Shown: positions 50,601-63,858, counted from the first letter of the stretch. The stretch: 64,000 bases of DNA from Dasyornis broadbenti (GCA_013397935.1 VZRN01000794.1:1291980-1355979), one strand, 5' to 3'. The notes: generated by a model not told the origin, from the letters alone. A program made the numbers and translations.

Positions 50601-53600
50601 CAAACTGCCAAATAAAAATTAAATTAGATGTTACATAGCAAGCTAACAGGAGAGATCTGATAGCCTTGCTTAGCATTTCCCCACTCCCAGTCTTTCTGAT
50701 GCTCCCAGGCCCCAAGGATAAGGATCTGCCATGAGGGGGCAGGAGAGCCTGTGGCTATGGTGCAGGAGGGCCCTGGGCTTTGGCCTTCAGCATGGCATCT
50801 GAGCCACGCTTCATGGCCAACTCCAGTGATGGTTGCCCGCTTGTGTTGCAGAGAAGGGTGACTTCCTTGCTGTTGACCTGGGTGGCTCCCAGTTTCGTGC
50901 CCACCAGGTGAAGGTGTTTGATGACGGGAAGCAGAGCAGCCAGCTGGAGAGCAAGTGTTACCCCACACCCAAGGAGGTCATACAGGGGAACGGAGCCGAG
51001 GTAGGGCACTGCTGTGCTGGTGCTGTGCTGGAGCATCTGTCTGCAGGGCACAGCCCAACTGTCCTCTCTTTCTTGTGCAGCTCTTTGATTACGTTGCTGA
51101 CTGCCTGTTAGACTTCATGGAGACCAAAAACCTGAAGCATAAGAAGTTACCTCTTGGCTTTACATTTTCTTTTCCATGCAAACAGACCAAATTGGAAGAG
51201 GTAAGATGCATAAAAAATTATTATTGTCAAGCTGAGCTCCTTGCAGAATCTGGAGAAGCTGTTGAATAGGGGTGTTACCCCGTGGCTTTTTTGTGGGGTC
51301 ATGTCTACAAAGCTCTCTGAAGAAGGCATTGATGACCTTTAGCATTTAACTAGACTTCACTACCATTCAGCCATTCATTTCTGATCTCAAGGCGGCATGA
51401 TCTTTTAGCTAAAGCTATTCCATTGCTTAATCAGTACCCAATTCCACAGGAACCATGTGCTCTTGTATTAACACTGTTAGAAGTAGACATGTACTTTGGT
51501 GTCTTGAAGTATCTTTGTTTCTTTAATCACTCTCAATTTTTTATTTACAGTTGATTCTGAACAGGAAATAACTTTAGCTGAGCTGTTCAAGACACCTTTT
51601 TGGGAAATGAGGGGCTAGATGCAATTATTTTATGTTCTCTCACAGCATCTTCTTATTTCTGGGGTCTGTGCTTTGGGTCCCAGTCCTGCAAATGCCATTA
51701 CATTGTGGTGAGCATCAGGAAAGCCACATGTGCTTTAAGTGAAGCACAGAGAGAAGCATTTGCAGAATTGGGACTTGATGACTGGACCTATTTGGTTGTG
51801 TTGGTACTGACAGGCACCCCAAGGTAAGATGTTCTGCTCTGACTTACTTTAGCTCAGTTTTTATGTGTGGAGAGACATAGTGGACTTCTTCATAGACTTT
51901 GGTCTTGGCTGACTTTGTAGTTTGTATGCTAAAGTTCGTATGCTTTTGGGTCACTGACCTGTTACTTTCCAGGGGGTTCTTCTTGCGTGGACGAAACACT
52001 TCAAGGTCCGAGGAGTTCAGGACACAGATGTGGTCAGCTCTCTGCGCAAGGCCCTCCAGAAGCATAAGGCAAGTTTTGTACCTGCAGGAGCTGAACCTGA
52101 GTCAGCTCTTGGCGTGTGGATTCTTTTGAGAGTTGTCAGCAGTCCTTCAGGGATGGTCAGTAACAAGTGTCTGACATGGCTGTACATCTGGTAGATCTGA
52201 ATCTCTCCTGCAGCTGTAACTCTCAGGCTGCCCCAGTAACAGCAAGGGCAGCTGCATGCTGATAAACCAGGCTGGCTGGGACAGCACACCTGTATGGCCC
52301 CACTGTCTCAGCCCAAGGGAATGTGTTGTGAAACTACTGACTGAGGTATATAACACTCAGTAGTTGCACACACTGTGTTTCACAGCCTGGCTTGTGGGAT
52401 GAAGATTGGTAGGGGGAAACTGTGATCTCAAATTGGCACACATAACTCTGCCAGGGCTTGCCTGTCCAATTCAGTCTGTGGGATGGAAATTGATTGTAAT
52501 TTTTAAGGTCAGCAGTAAGACATGATTAAATCTGCCCTTGAACTAGCATTATAGCCTTTGAATAACATTTTGTTTTAATATTTTGGAAAGACTTGTTTTT
52601 CATGTTTGATATTATTGGTAACACCAGCTAAGAAATACAAGGCATCTTTCCATATCTTGATGACTTCATAGTGAAGAGGAAATTCTTCTGTTTTCTCGCA
52701 TGGTAAAAAATCCAGCCTTGATTTTGGTTCACTTCTTTTTCTGCATCAGTCCTGTAGTTAGCAGTAACAAAGGATCTGAGGCTTCCTGGATGAAGTGTGG
52801 CCTCCTGCTGCTGTTGGCATCTGAGTTACAACAATCCTTTGATAAGTGTGAAGGAAAACTGCACAACCTTGATAGAAGGATTTTTTACTTGAGTGTGGTA
52901 TTGCTAGACAGCCATCGCTGCATTTATATATGTTTTCTGTCCCATTTGCTGGCATCTGCTCAGGTGGTGGGATGTTATCCTTTCACACAGCCCATAAGCA
53001 GAGAACCACAACATTCACACCAATACCATGTCTTTTTTCTGGCAAATGAGGTGAAATTGGGGAAAAACAAATCCTTCAAGCAAAGAGGCCGGTGAAATAC
53101 CTGAGAATTCAGAGATATTTGCAACTTTACAGGGTTGTGGGAAGAGTGTTGTAAAAGGAAGTAATGTATCTTTCAACCAAGGCATTTTCCTGAATGAGAC
53201 CTTTAAAGTGCGACCTAGGGAGTATGTCTGCATGCTGGTGCTTTATCACACAGGAGGCTTTCTAAGCTTTTTTCCCTGTTAATCACTCATCTTTATGCTA
53301 TTAGGACATAGATGTTGATGTTTTGGCACTGGTCAATGACACTGTGGGAACCATGATGACTTGTGGATATGATGACCAGCGCTGTGAAGTTGGACTCATA
53401 ATCGGTAATTTTTTCTGTTCACCGTGAAGGGTTTCTTGCCCCTCATTTGTTGAATTATTACAAATCTGCAGTAGGAGAGAGTTTCACAATACAGGAAAGA
53501 GCAGAAAGAAAATGGAAAAAACAATGGTTGGATTTTCAAGCCTGGCTGCCTTCTGTAAAGCAGCTGTTTTTATGCTGATCACATTGCCATTAAATACCAT

Positions 53601-56600
53601 AGTCCCCATTTTGTCTGGGCTCAGTTGTGACCAGCATACTAAACTTTTCTGCTGACTGTATAGAAAATGACTGTGTCTGTCCAGAGAAAGCTGAATTCCC
53701 CTCACGTCTGGTAGTTAGCACCAGCTATGCTTTCCTCTGTTTCTCCATTTCATGCACCATGATAACTTTTATTAGGTACACAGAAGTACATTTGAAAAAG
53801 AATAAAAATATTTTTAAACAAGTCAAACCTTAGAATAATTTCAGGGTTTTTTTCATTCACTGTGAAATTATTATTTCACAGGTGCAGGTGGCCTATATTA
53901 GCATCCTATGCCCCAGGGTTATGTGTTTGTATTTTCCTCCAAAGGCAGTATACTGACTTATTCCCAAACATGTGGATTTAAACAAAAATCACACCTGGAA
54001 CAAACAGTTTATCCAATACCCACAGGGACCGGCACCAACGCATGCTACATGGAGGAGATGAGGCACATTGATCTGGTGGAAGGGGATGAAGGGAGGATGT
54101 GCATTAACACAGAGTGGGGTGCCTTTGGAGATGATGGTGCTTTGGATGACCTCCGCACGGAGTTTGATCAGGAGCTGGATCTGGGATCTCTCAATCCAGG
54201 AAAACAATTGTAAGTGATTCCCTGACTGACTTGCAGTCTGAGCTCTGAGTGCTTTTCCAGCATATGCTAAGAGTCCCTTTGGAACAAAGATTGGGTTAAG
54301 TGAACCTGAGTTGACTTGATCCTGGTTCTATCTTATCCAGATCTTTCCCTTCTGGGAAGGGTTGGTACATTTCACACCTGCCTACTTCAGGCCAAGGGAT
54401 TGCTACAGTTGCTCATGTGTTTTTAAAAATAGGTGATTGCTCTGGTTTGATGCTGTGGAGGGCTAAAGAGAGGAGCTGGTGAACACCTGTAATCCTTCCT
54501 GTGCTCCATTCCAGGTTTGAGAAGATGATCAGCAGCCTGTATTTGGGGGAACTTGTAAGACTCATTATCTTAAAAATGACAAAGGAAGGTCTGCTCTTCA
54601 ATGGCAAAGTGTCAACAGCTCTGCTTACTAAGGGCAAGATTGAAATGAAACACGTGTCTGCAATGGAAAAGTAAGAACCTGTAATATGCTCTTTGAGAGT
54701 AGCCACTCTCAAAGTTAGTCTTTCACAAGCACAGCAATGATAATGAATGTGTAATTATAATCTGTGAGTGCTGGGAACAATCCTGAAGTGTTCAACTTGA
54801 TTTTGCCTTTGCTTAGGAGAAAAGTTGACCTTTCTGTAAGTAGGAATTGATGTAAGATAAAGTTCTAGCAAAGTACGACAGTAGCAAATATATTGCTAAA
54901 CATCACAGATTCAGGTTTAAATAACCTCTCTGGAGACCTGAGCATGTGGGATGATTGTAGCAGTTTTCAGCTGCTCTGATGTGAGAATACCGGGATTGGA
55001 GATGTAGCGCAGATTCTGGATTAGCTAATGGATGACTACATGGAAAGCTTGGTTTCTGGTGTTTTGAAGAGAAATCCTGGTCCTCATTGTCACTCCAGGA
55101 ATTATTTTCTCTGTTGTATTGAGTGAAACTGTACATCCATTCTTGTGCTCTCCTTCTGTGGACTATTTTGTCCTGTTCTCTTCTTGACTAGCTGATTGGT
55201 AAGTCTCACCAAAAGCTGAATCCCAGGAAGCAGCCTCTCTACCCTGGGTACCGCTGGGAATACTGTGGGAAAGACTTTACTGGTTTATGGGAACCAGTTA
55301 TGATGCTGCCTGATAAGTTGTATCCTGGTCTCCCCTCATTTCTTTTTGAGACAAGGTATTGATTTATGTGCTGCCTTTGCATTTGGTGATGTATTCTTTT
55401 GTTTTGGTGTTAGGTACAAGGAAGGTCTGAGCAACACAAAAGAGATCCTTACAGAGCTGAACCTGTTTCCCTCTGAGGAGGATTGTATTGCTGTTCAGCA
55501 TGTCTGTACCATTGTTTCCTTCCGCTCGGCCAACCTCTGCGCTGCCGCCTTGGCAGCCATCCTGACCCGGCTCAGGGAGAATAAAAAGCTGCTGAGGATG
55601 CGAACTACTGTCGGGATTGATGGGGGACTTTATAAAACCCACCCCCAGTAAGTAACTAAAGAGGATTTGGTAATTGCTGGCCACATATTGACGTTGCCAA
55701 GAGTCTCCATTTTCATGTGTGTGTGGCTTTTCGGAGAGCTGCTGGTTTTGCTGCAGCTTTGGGGGGAGATCTAAGTGGTTTAGTTATTGCAAAGCTGTCC
55801 CAGGAGCTTTAGAATTTGGGGTGCGGTAGAAAGAACATGAGACCTGGAATAATGGTGTCTGGGGAAATACAGCTGATTTCTCAAGTGACTCCTGGACCTC
55901 CAGGTCGCTTACAGTTCACTGTGGGCTTTTGCTTTTCTTTCTTTCTTCCTCTACGACCTCCCTGTTTTTGAACCTGTGCTTTCCCAAACCAGAAACTTTC
56001 TCCAACTATTCTCCCAAACTGGTTGGAGCTCTGATTCTAGACAGAGATGAAGTAAACCATGCCCAAAAGGCCTGTGAGAGCCTCAAGAAACTCTCTGTCC
56101 CTGATAGATACGCCAAACGTCTGCACAAGGTGGTGAGGAGGCTGGTGCCCACCTGCGACGTGCGGTTCCTGCTGTCAGTGAGTGGCAGTGGGAGGGGGGC
56201 TGCCATGGTCACGGCAGTGGCACACAGACTGGCAGCTCAGCGCCAGCGCATCGATGCCACACTGGCACCCTTCCTGCTGCCCCTGTGCACTCTCAGAGAA
56301 GTTAAGGACAAGATGAGGGCTGAGCTGGAATATGGGCTGAAGAGAGAGACACAAGCCAACGCCACAGTGAAGATGCTGCCCACGTACGTCTGTGGGACAC
56401 CAGATGGAACAGGTGAAGTTAGTTCCTGATCACTTGGACGCAGTTCAGGAAAGTTGCTTGCCTGTTTTCTGGGGAGAGGGAATATGCCAATTAATCTGGT
56501 AAATGCCAGGGGTGTTTATGTTGTCAAACCGGTGCTTCCTGCTATGTTATCTGTTATCTTCAGCCCCATGCTAGCAGACTTGATGGGATAAATGCCATAG

Positions 56601-59600
56601 GGAACCGTGTGGTATCTTAGGTATGTCATTCCAACTGGCAAACATGCTACGAGAAGCACCAAAATGAAATAACTTTCTTCTCCTTCAGAGAAAGGGAAAT
56701 TCCTTGCCCTTGATCTTGGTGGCACAAATTTCAGGGTTTTGCTGGTCAAAATCAAAAGCGGAAGAAGAAGATCAGTGCAAATGTATAACAAAATCTTTGC
56801 CATTCCTTTGGAGATCATGCAAGGGACAGGAGAAGAGGTAATCTTAAATGAATGTTTAACTGATCCAGCCAAGGCCCATTGTATGGGATTAGTTGTGAGA
56901 TTTATACGCTTTTTCTTTCCTTCCAGCTCTTTGACCATATTGTCCAGTGCATAGCAGACTTTCTGGAGTATATGGGGATTAAAGGTGCTCGGCTTCCTCT
57001 GGGCTTCACCTTCTCCTTCCCCTGCAGGCAAGCCAGCATTGACAAGGTAAGAACTGCAGCACAGAATAGGTCAAATGGCAGCTCTGCTTCTGCTTGGTAA
57101 ATGAAGTCGTTTTGGGCAAGGGTGACTTGTTGGTCTGGAGAATGTTATTACTTTACTTTGCAAATTAGTTGTGTTTCGTGAGAAAGTTGACATCTTATGT
57201 GGATATGGGAGGCACAGCTTTAACTTCTTGTATCTGGTAAGTGGTGGGCATAACTTCCTTTTGTTCTATAAAGACTAAGCCCTCGTGACAGCAAAATGAA
57301 CTGTATATTTTTAATAACCCAGGAATTTCCTTATGCTGCCATAACTCTTCAATGGCAAGAGATAACAAATGACTCCTTCTGCTTGCTCAGCTACAATCCC
57401 AGGCTGTTTTCCAAGCTGTGCTGCACAGCTCTGACTGTGTAACTTCTGCACTACGGTAGCCTCTTTTTGTTGAGTGTCGGTGGACAGACATGAGTTTTCT
57501 TGTTCAGCTTGAAAGAGCTGGCTTTTTGACAGATATCGTATCTTTTATCTTTTCAGAGCTTATGTAAGAAAAGATTATTTTTATGAATTTCCAAAGAAGA
57601 GCAGGGGATGTTGTGCTGCTTAGTTCTAACCAAATATGTAGGATAATGGGGAAATGAGAGACTGCTATTTTATTGAATATTTTAATGTCCTGGTGGTTTC
57701 ACAATAGCTTTTAGGCCTGGAAGCTAGTCTGCTCTGCCTCAATTTTCAGCTCACAGTTGACAGTATAGCAATAGGACTTGGCTTGTTGTGGAGATATGAA
57801 TCCATATGCCTTCCAAACCTACAGCATAGCATTTAGGTCTTGGCAAATGATTAGGAAGCAAATTCCACAGTATTGGTGGCAAACTGAGCGAGACACATCT
57901 GTGTCAGGGTCCCATAATATGTTGCCCCGTGTGTTTCGTCTTTTACTGATGGCAGAGCTTGAGGGTGCTTCTTGATAGCAGGTTTTTTCCCAGTTGCCCT
58001 CTATTCTTTTTTCATTTTTCTTATTTGGACAGACAGTCCAGAGCCAGTTAAGAGTAAATCTAATTACTTCATGTATCCTGCAAATCAGCTACTGTCAGGA
58101 CAGGTTGTTGTCTGAAAAGAAACAAATTAGTGTTGCTTGGAGTGAAATGTCCTTCAGTAAATTACCCAAAAATTAACAGTAGATGTTCGTTAATGTTTGA
58201 TGGGTGTTTAATTATTTATAGCAAAAGTATTTTTTGCAGTCTTTCCCTCACAGGTAATACAATGGCTGTGTGCACAAGAGGTGAGATGAGGTTTTCCAAA
58301 TGAGATTTAGAAGGCACTGAGTGCAGTGCCTTGATAAATAGCTGAGTAAACTTGGAGTCACTACTATCAGCAGTTGAGTAACGAAGATACACATGCACAG
58401 TCTGCACTAGACACTCATGGTAACCTGTCCAGGGAAATATGTTATTTGAAAGAAAAAAGAAAGGAAAAAATGGAGCTGGGGTGGGAGGCAAGAAAAAGCT
58501 GATGCTTGCAATGTACATTCTGCTCTCTGTATTCACTTATGACTTTCTTTCTCTTCTGTTTCAGGGAACACTTGTGGGATGGACAAAAGGATTCAAGGCA
58601 ACAGACTGTGAGGGGGAAGATGTTGTTGATATGCTGAGAGAGGCCATCAGGAGAAGAAATGTGAGCTATTCTTTTCTGCTTGTTTTTGTGTGTTTAATGC
58701 ACCCTTAATCTTCATCTGGCATTCCACTACTGATTGTGACTTGTGTTTTAGGAGTTTGACTTGGACATTGTAGCAGTGGTGAATGACACTGTTGGGACCA
58801 TGATGACATGTGGATATGAGGATCCAAACTGTGAGATTGGCCTTATTGCAGGTACAGTGATGGTCAGGTGACCACTGTGAGAAGAAAGCAGCTGTGTAGT
58901 GCTGGGCTTTGGAATTTGTAAACCAGCATCTTTTATTTGAATTTGATATATGGTGTTATTAGTTGTTTGCGATTCTTGGCAGATGTGTGTGGTATTCAAC
59001 AGGAAACTTAACAACACCTGTAGCGGATAAGTTCCTGAACCTGTTGGACTTTTGATCATATCTCTGCTGGTGCCTAACAAGTGTATGCAGGGTAAAAGAA
59101 TATAAGCATAATCAACATGAATTCTTGTTTTGACAGGTTGTTATAGTTTCTTTTCCACTTTCTCAAGCCTCACGTTGGGCGCCAATTTATGTCAAGGTTT
59201 GAGCCCGGCCAAATGCCAGGTACCCCAAATTAACACACCCACACCCAGGGCTTATGGGTTGAGATAAGGAAACCTGGGAGAAGACGCACTTAGAATAGGC
59301 AAAACAGGACTAACTTAGGTTGCAAAGTGATCTAATTTATTACTAACAGAGTCAGAGGAGTAAATGAGAGGTAAAATAAACCCTTCAAGGCCACCGTTTC
59401 TTTGCTCACCCCCCTCCCTCTTTCCCAGCAGCTGCACAAGGGAACGAGGTATGGGGGGAGGGTTAGGTCAGTTCATCACCCAGATCTTCTTCCCCTGCCC
59501 GGGGAGAGGTTCTTTTCCTCTGCGTAGCTATGGGTCTCACCGTCGGCAGCCCGCCCGACACTGCTACAGTGACGCTGGTCCCCACACAGGCAAGCAGTCT

Positions 59601-59711
59601 CCCCAAAACTGCTACGGCGTGGGGTCCATCTTCCACGGGGTACAGACCTCTGAGCCGGGCCGTTTCCATCTCGGGAGCAAGGCTTCTTCTCTTTACCGGA
59701 CTTCTGCTGGG

Positions 59712-59742
<31 letters not shown>

Positions 59743-62700
59743 GGCACCCACCCACTCCATGTGGGACACTCAGTTCAGTCTCAGGGTGCAAGTCAAGGCC
59801 TGTTTCTCCACTAGGACTCCCTCTGGACCACGGCCACTTTCAGGGTATCCACTCGCTTCGGCATGGGCGAGTGGATCTCAGCATTTCCCGTGGGCCCCCA
59901 TGGGCTGCAGGGGCACCCCCTGCTTCACCATGGGCCTCACCACGGCCTGCAGAGGCTGCAGAGCTCCGGCGCCTGGAGCTCCCCCTCCCCCTCCTTCTCC
60001 ACTGACCTTGGTCTCTCCATGTTGTTTTCCCTCACACACTCTCACCTACTCCTCCTCCTCTAGCTAAGGAAAAGTGCGTGCGCCCATTGTTTTGATTTCC
60101 TCTTAAATATGTTTTTCACAGAGGCGTAACCAGCATCTCTAATTGGCCCAGGCTTGGCCAGCAGCATGTCCATCACCTCAGAGCTGGACATGGTGAAGGC
60201 TTCGAGAAGCTTCACCGAGGAGCCATCTTTGTGGCCCCCCCCCACTAGAAAAACCTGGGCCAAGCTAAACCACGACACAGGTGTATTCATACTTACTGTG
60301 TAGCTAGGTCATAGACCATGGAATAAGCACATATTTTTTAAAACCTGAATGAATTCTTATTGAGCTTTTCAGATGTTTACCCCAATATGTTCCTCCAAGT
60401 TTTGATCCAGAAATATTTCTAAGCATAGAATCATAGAACGGCTTTCCAACAGTGTTGGAAGGGACCTTGAAATTTGAGATGTGGCAGAGAACTGTAAGAT
60501 GAACACTGCAATCATCTTCCATGAGTTTCAAGTGATGCTTCACATTTCCAGCTGAAGTCTTGTTATTTCTTTCCTTCTAGGAACAGGCAGCAATGTTTGC
60601 TACATGGAGGACATGAAAAACATAGAAATTGTGGAAGGGAATGAAGGAAAAATGTGCATTAATACAGAGTGGGGAGCATTTGGTGACAACGGTTGCATTG
60701 ACAACATCAGGACAAAATATGATAAAGAAGTAGATGAAGGCTCACTAAACCCAGGGAAACAGAGGTAAATGTGATGGTCCTGATGCCAAGAGCCTGATGA
60801 AGTCAGTCTTCAAGAGACACTGGCTGCTTTATAAAATGTGCTTAATGAATGAATAATCAGAAAGGACATTTTAATATTGAATTTCTTTTGTTGCGTGGTA
60901 AGTAACATAGATATAAAAAAAACCAAAAAACCCAAACCCGAAGAAAGAAACAAATACATTGTTACCACAGCACTGTTTTCTTCCTAAAGCGATTACCAAA
61001 CAGTGCAGCTTTTAAGATTTCCCTGTGAAGTCTAGGCTGTGCTTTGTTCCTCCACTTGGGGTGATTTTTCAAAGGTAAAATACAACTCAAGCAGGAGGAT
61101 AAGCTGAACTTGACTATTCTTTGTTGAGTAAAGACAGTATTGATTAGGTGTGACTCACTGGTGAATGCATGCGGGGACAGGGAAGGGTTTCACTTCAGTG
61201 TGGTCTCTGGCTTTAACACTATGTTCTATTTAATATTGCAAGCTTTTTTCCTACTTCTGTTACCATTTGGCACAGATAAATATATTGTAATTAATGTTTA
61301 CACTTGAAGTCACTGCAACAGATTTTTGATGATTGAAAGATGGAGTTCAATGCTATTGCTCTGCAAGCTTGGACTGCTGTTTTTGGAGTTCACAGGCCAC
61401 GTACAATGCCACTTATGCTAAACAGAGCCATCTCTTTAAATGAACATTTTTATTCCTCTTTTTACCCAACAGGTATGAAAAGATGACCAGTGGAATGTAC
61501 CTAGGTGAAATAGTAAGGCAAATTTTGATCGACTTAACCAAACAAGGGCTGCTGTTCAGAGGACACATTTCGGAATCACTCAGGAAAAGAGGCATATTTG
61601 AAACAAAATTCTTGTCTCAGATTGAGAGGTAAAGTTGTTAGATTTATGTGGTTTAAATCCTTAAAGTCTTCTGGGACACTTAGAAAAGAGCCTTTTGCAA
61701 GTGTGTGGAGCCCTCTCCTTCAAGAAGTCAATTAAGTCGGTTTTAGTTTTCTTCTTTATGCATTTCCCACCTCCAGAATAAAAGTTCAAAATGAGAACTG
61801 GGCGAGTTACAGAATTATTCTGTAGTTATATGAATTATCATTTTGGGTCCACACAACTGGGTTATCTTGGATGCCTTAGCCATCAAGTGTGATCATGTTT
61901 GGAGTGTTTCTTGTGGGACTTAAAATAATACTTATTTAAGAAAGTAAGATGTCAATGATACATGAATATGTGCTTACCTATATATCTCTGCATGATTGCA
62001 ATGGTCTTGAGGCTATTTGAAACTCTTTCTGCTGTGGAAAGCGTTGAAAGGAGTGTTTCAGCCTTGAGGTCTAAAGTAACAGTCAGGTGGCTGATCTGGC
62101 TCTGCTCTCTCATGACTTTGGGAGTGAGATGAATGACTACTATTTGTGCCTTCTGGAGATACCGCCTAACATAGCAAAGGACATGGCAGGAGCAAGTTTT
62201 CAATCTGAATTCAGACAGAAATCTGCCTTAAAAGAACTGGAGAGTGATAGAATTGAAGTAGTCCCATTTCCTTTGAATCACATGTCTCAGTTGCTGGAGC
62301 TTTCCCTAAAGCCTTACTGCTCCGTGTGCTTCCCTGTGCGCAGTGACCGGCTCGCCCTCCTCCAAGTGCGGCGCATCCTGCAGCAGCTGGGCCTGGACAG
62401 CACGTGTGATGACAGCATCATTGTGAAGGAGGTGTGTGGAGTTGTTTCAAGAAGAGCTGCCCAGCTCTGTGGGGCTGGGCTGGCTGCTATTGTGGAGAAG
62501 AAGAGGGAGAACCGAGGTGTGGAGCACTTGCAAATCACCGTTGGAGTAGATGGTACTTTGTACAAGCTCCATCCACAGTGAGTTGCCTTGGTACCACTTC
62601 CCTTTGCTGTTTGCTTGTTTTTTCTGTGAAAACATACCAAGCTGTACCAGCTTTCTGCTGAGGTGATTAAAAATATGAGAGGGAATAAGGATCTAACACA

Positions 62701-63391
62701 TTTCCCTGCATTCTGTCATTTCCCCCCTTGCCTAGCCAAAGTATCAAAAATTGCAAAGTCAAGCCCAGTTTTTGTCTATTTCATCGGTTTTCGTCACCAC
62801 TGGGAGGCTCTTTTCTCTGTGGTGTTGAGTGAACTTACTCTTCTAATACTTACTTTCCCATGTTTTGGCAGATTTCTGCAATATCTGGGTCTTGCAGATG
62901 GAAAGCTTTGATGAGCTTTTGGAGTTGGGTCAACGTTTTGTAAGCGAGGCCTAGAAATAGATGCAGTAGCTTTTGAGTTGGGAGAAAAGAACCTCCTTCA
63001 TGATCTCTAAAGATGAGGGCTGTGTGTGGCATCAAGCTGAATAAAATTCAAGTGGAGAAATAAAAATTAGAATCTGATTGTTTACAGAAAGTTGTATCTT
63101 CCATGAATAGGAGGAAAAGCAAAAGAAAGCAATGCTGTGGAAGATGTTCACCAAGGTTATGGTTCCTTGCTTATAGGTAAATACAAAGATCTCCGATCAG
63201 AAAGCAGCTGCTAAAATATTCTGTTCTTCTCTTCCTTTCCTTTCAGTTTTTCCAAGGTCCTGCGGGAAACAGTGAAGGAGCTGGCACCTCAGTGTGATGT
63301 GACTTTCATGCTTTCTGAAGATGGAAGTGGGAAGGGCGCTGCCCTCATTACTGCAGTTGCAAAAAGATTGCATAATGTTGGACAGAAGTAG
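44670..63391 (+). CDS. HKDC1: HKDC1, hexokinase domain-containing protein 1
   Basis: Eighteen exons: 44670-44732, 48251-48413, 50852-51000, 51081-51200, 51973-52068, 53305-53404, 54026-54209, 54515-54670, 55414-55647, 56108-56412, 56689-56837, 56927-57046, 58565-58660, 58752-58851, 60581-60764, 61473-61628, 62344-62577, 63247-63391. Sizes repeat 149-120-96-100-184-156-234 in both halves, the signature of duplicated 100-kDa hexokinases. Total 917 aa, equal to human HKDC1. Exon 1 encodes the helix MFAVHLLAFHFTKLKEDQ, like the outer-mitochondrial-membrane anchor of HK1 and HK2. The C-half has DLGGTNFR (532-539), NDTVGTMMTCG with Asp657 and SEDGSGKGAA (893-902). The N-half has DLGGSQFR (84-91), Asp209 and SVSGSGRGAA (445-454), so its nucleotide site looks eroded. 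Family reaction: ATP-dependent glucose phosphorylation to glucose-6-phosphate; HKDC1 activity is reported as weak. HKDC1 rather than HK1 is chosen on sequence (KSGRRRSVQMYNK, FMLSEDGSGKG, QQLGLDSTCDDS) and position next to SUPV3L1. Intron 5 has a GC donor. Confidence 0.95.
52069..52074 (+). promoter_or_regulatory. GC splice donor of HKDC1 intron 5
   Basis: Exon 5 ends CATAAG at 52068, giving the invariant 96-bp length of this hexokinase exon, and the intron starts GCAAGT. The GT at 52073 would add four bases and shift the frame into exon 6 (DIDVDVLALVNDTVG). It is the second GC-AG intron in the window. Confidence 0.85.
54691..54714 (+). repeat. Perfect 10-bp hairpin just after the HKDC1 exon 8 donor
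   Basis: CTTTGAGAGT (54691-54700), loop AGCC, then ACTCTCAAAG (54705-54714) form a perfect inverted repeat starting 20 bases into intron 8. Such a stem could affect U1 access or be chance. Confidence 0.6.
59167..59184 (-). other. Lysine-tRNA primer-binding site of an endogenous retrovirus
   Basis: Read on the minus strand, TGGCGCCCAACGTGAGGC follows the LTR end after a few bases. It matches the tRNA-Lys1,2 primer-binding site at 17 of 18 positions as I recall it. This points to a class II, betaretrovirus-like (ERVK) origin. Only some 35 bp of possible internal sequence follows; no gag, pol or env frames are present. Confidence 0.7.
59190..60277 (-). mobile_element. About 1.09-kb endogenous retrovirus LTR, antisense in HKDC1 intron 14
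   Basis: On the minus strand the element starts TGTCGTGGTTTAGCTTGGCC at 60277 and ends CCTTGACA at 59190, giving matched TGTC/GACA ends. It contains a TATA-like ATATTTAAGAGG near 60100-60110 and an AATAAA at 59336-59341 (minus strand), the usual U3-R-U5 landmarks. Base composition is C/CT-rich on the plus strand, unlike the surrounding intron. A primer-binding site follows, but the internal region and second LTR are absent, so it is a truncated provirus and not a recombined solo LTR. Open frames on both strands within it (for example 59364-60005) are not genes. Confidence 0.8.
59713..59741 (+). repeat. (CT)n microsatellite inside the LTR
   Basis: Roughly 14 CT units interrupt the LTR. The repeat probably expanded after insertion and should be length-variable. 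Confidence 0.85.
60424..60480 (-). mobile_element. CR1 3'-end remnant, antisense
   Basis: CATAGAATCATAGAACGGCT followed by TGTTGGAAGGGACCTTGAAA is the reverse complement of the CR1 terminal segment. About 55 bp remain, ending 100 bp before HKDC1 exon 15. Confidence 0.75.
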
Positions 63392-63858
63392 AAATGAGTG
63401 GTCAAGTAATTTCAGCCCTGCCAGGCGTGTGCAGTAGGGATTTGCTGAGTGGTGATTCAGGATAGCTTTGCCAGGCATCAGTACACAGGTACCTGGTTTT
63501 GGGGAGCAGCTAGTTTTGACCAACCAGGACTGTGCATTTTTGTCCTTTGGTAACTTGGATCAGGTGTTTCTGCTCCCCACTGGCATTATGTCTTGGCATA
63601 CCAGAGTCTACTCAGTTCTGTACTTCCTGCAATGCATCTATAATGCACATGGGAGAGTGAAAACAAACAAACAAAATCAACCCAAATGTGTCTTTTTACA
63701 ACATCTTAGTTAAGCTACTGCACCACAACAGAGTTTATCACTAGTTTCTTAGGATTTGTATGCTTTAGTTTTGGCTTGGCCTGGCTCAAGGAATATTGAG
63801 ATTCTGATGCTGCATCTTATCTAGTGGCCGTATTTGTTCAATGCTTCACAGGTTTTAC

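Noticed and set aside
59364..60005. 213-codon plus-strand frame
   Set aside because: It lies wholly inside an antisense LTR and reads through a CT microsatellite (LSLSLS run).
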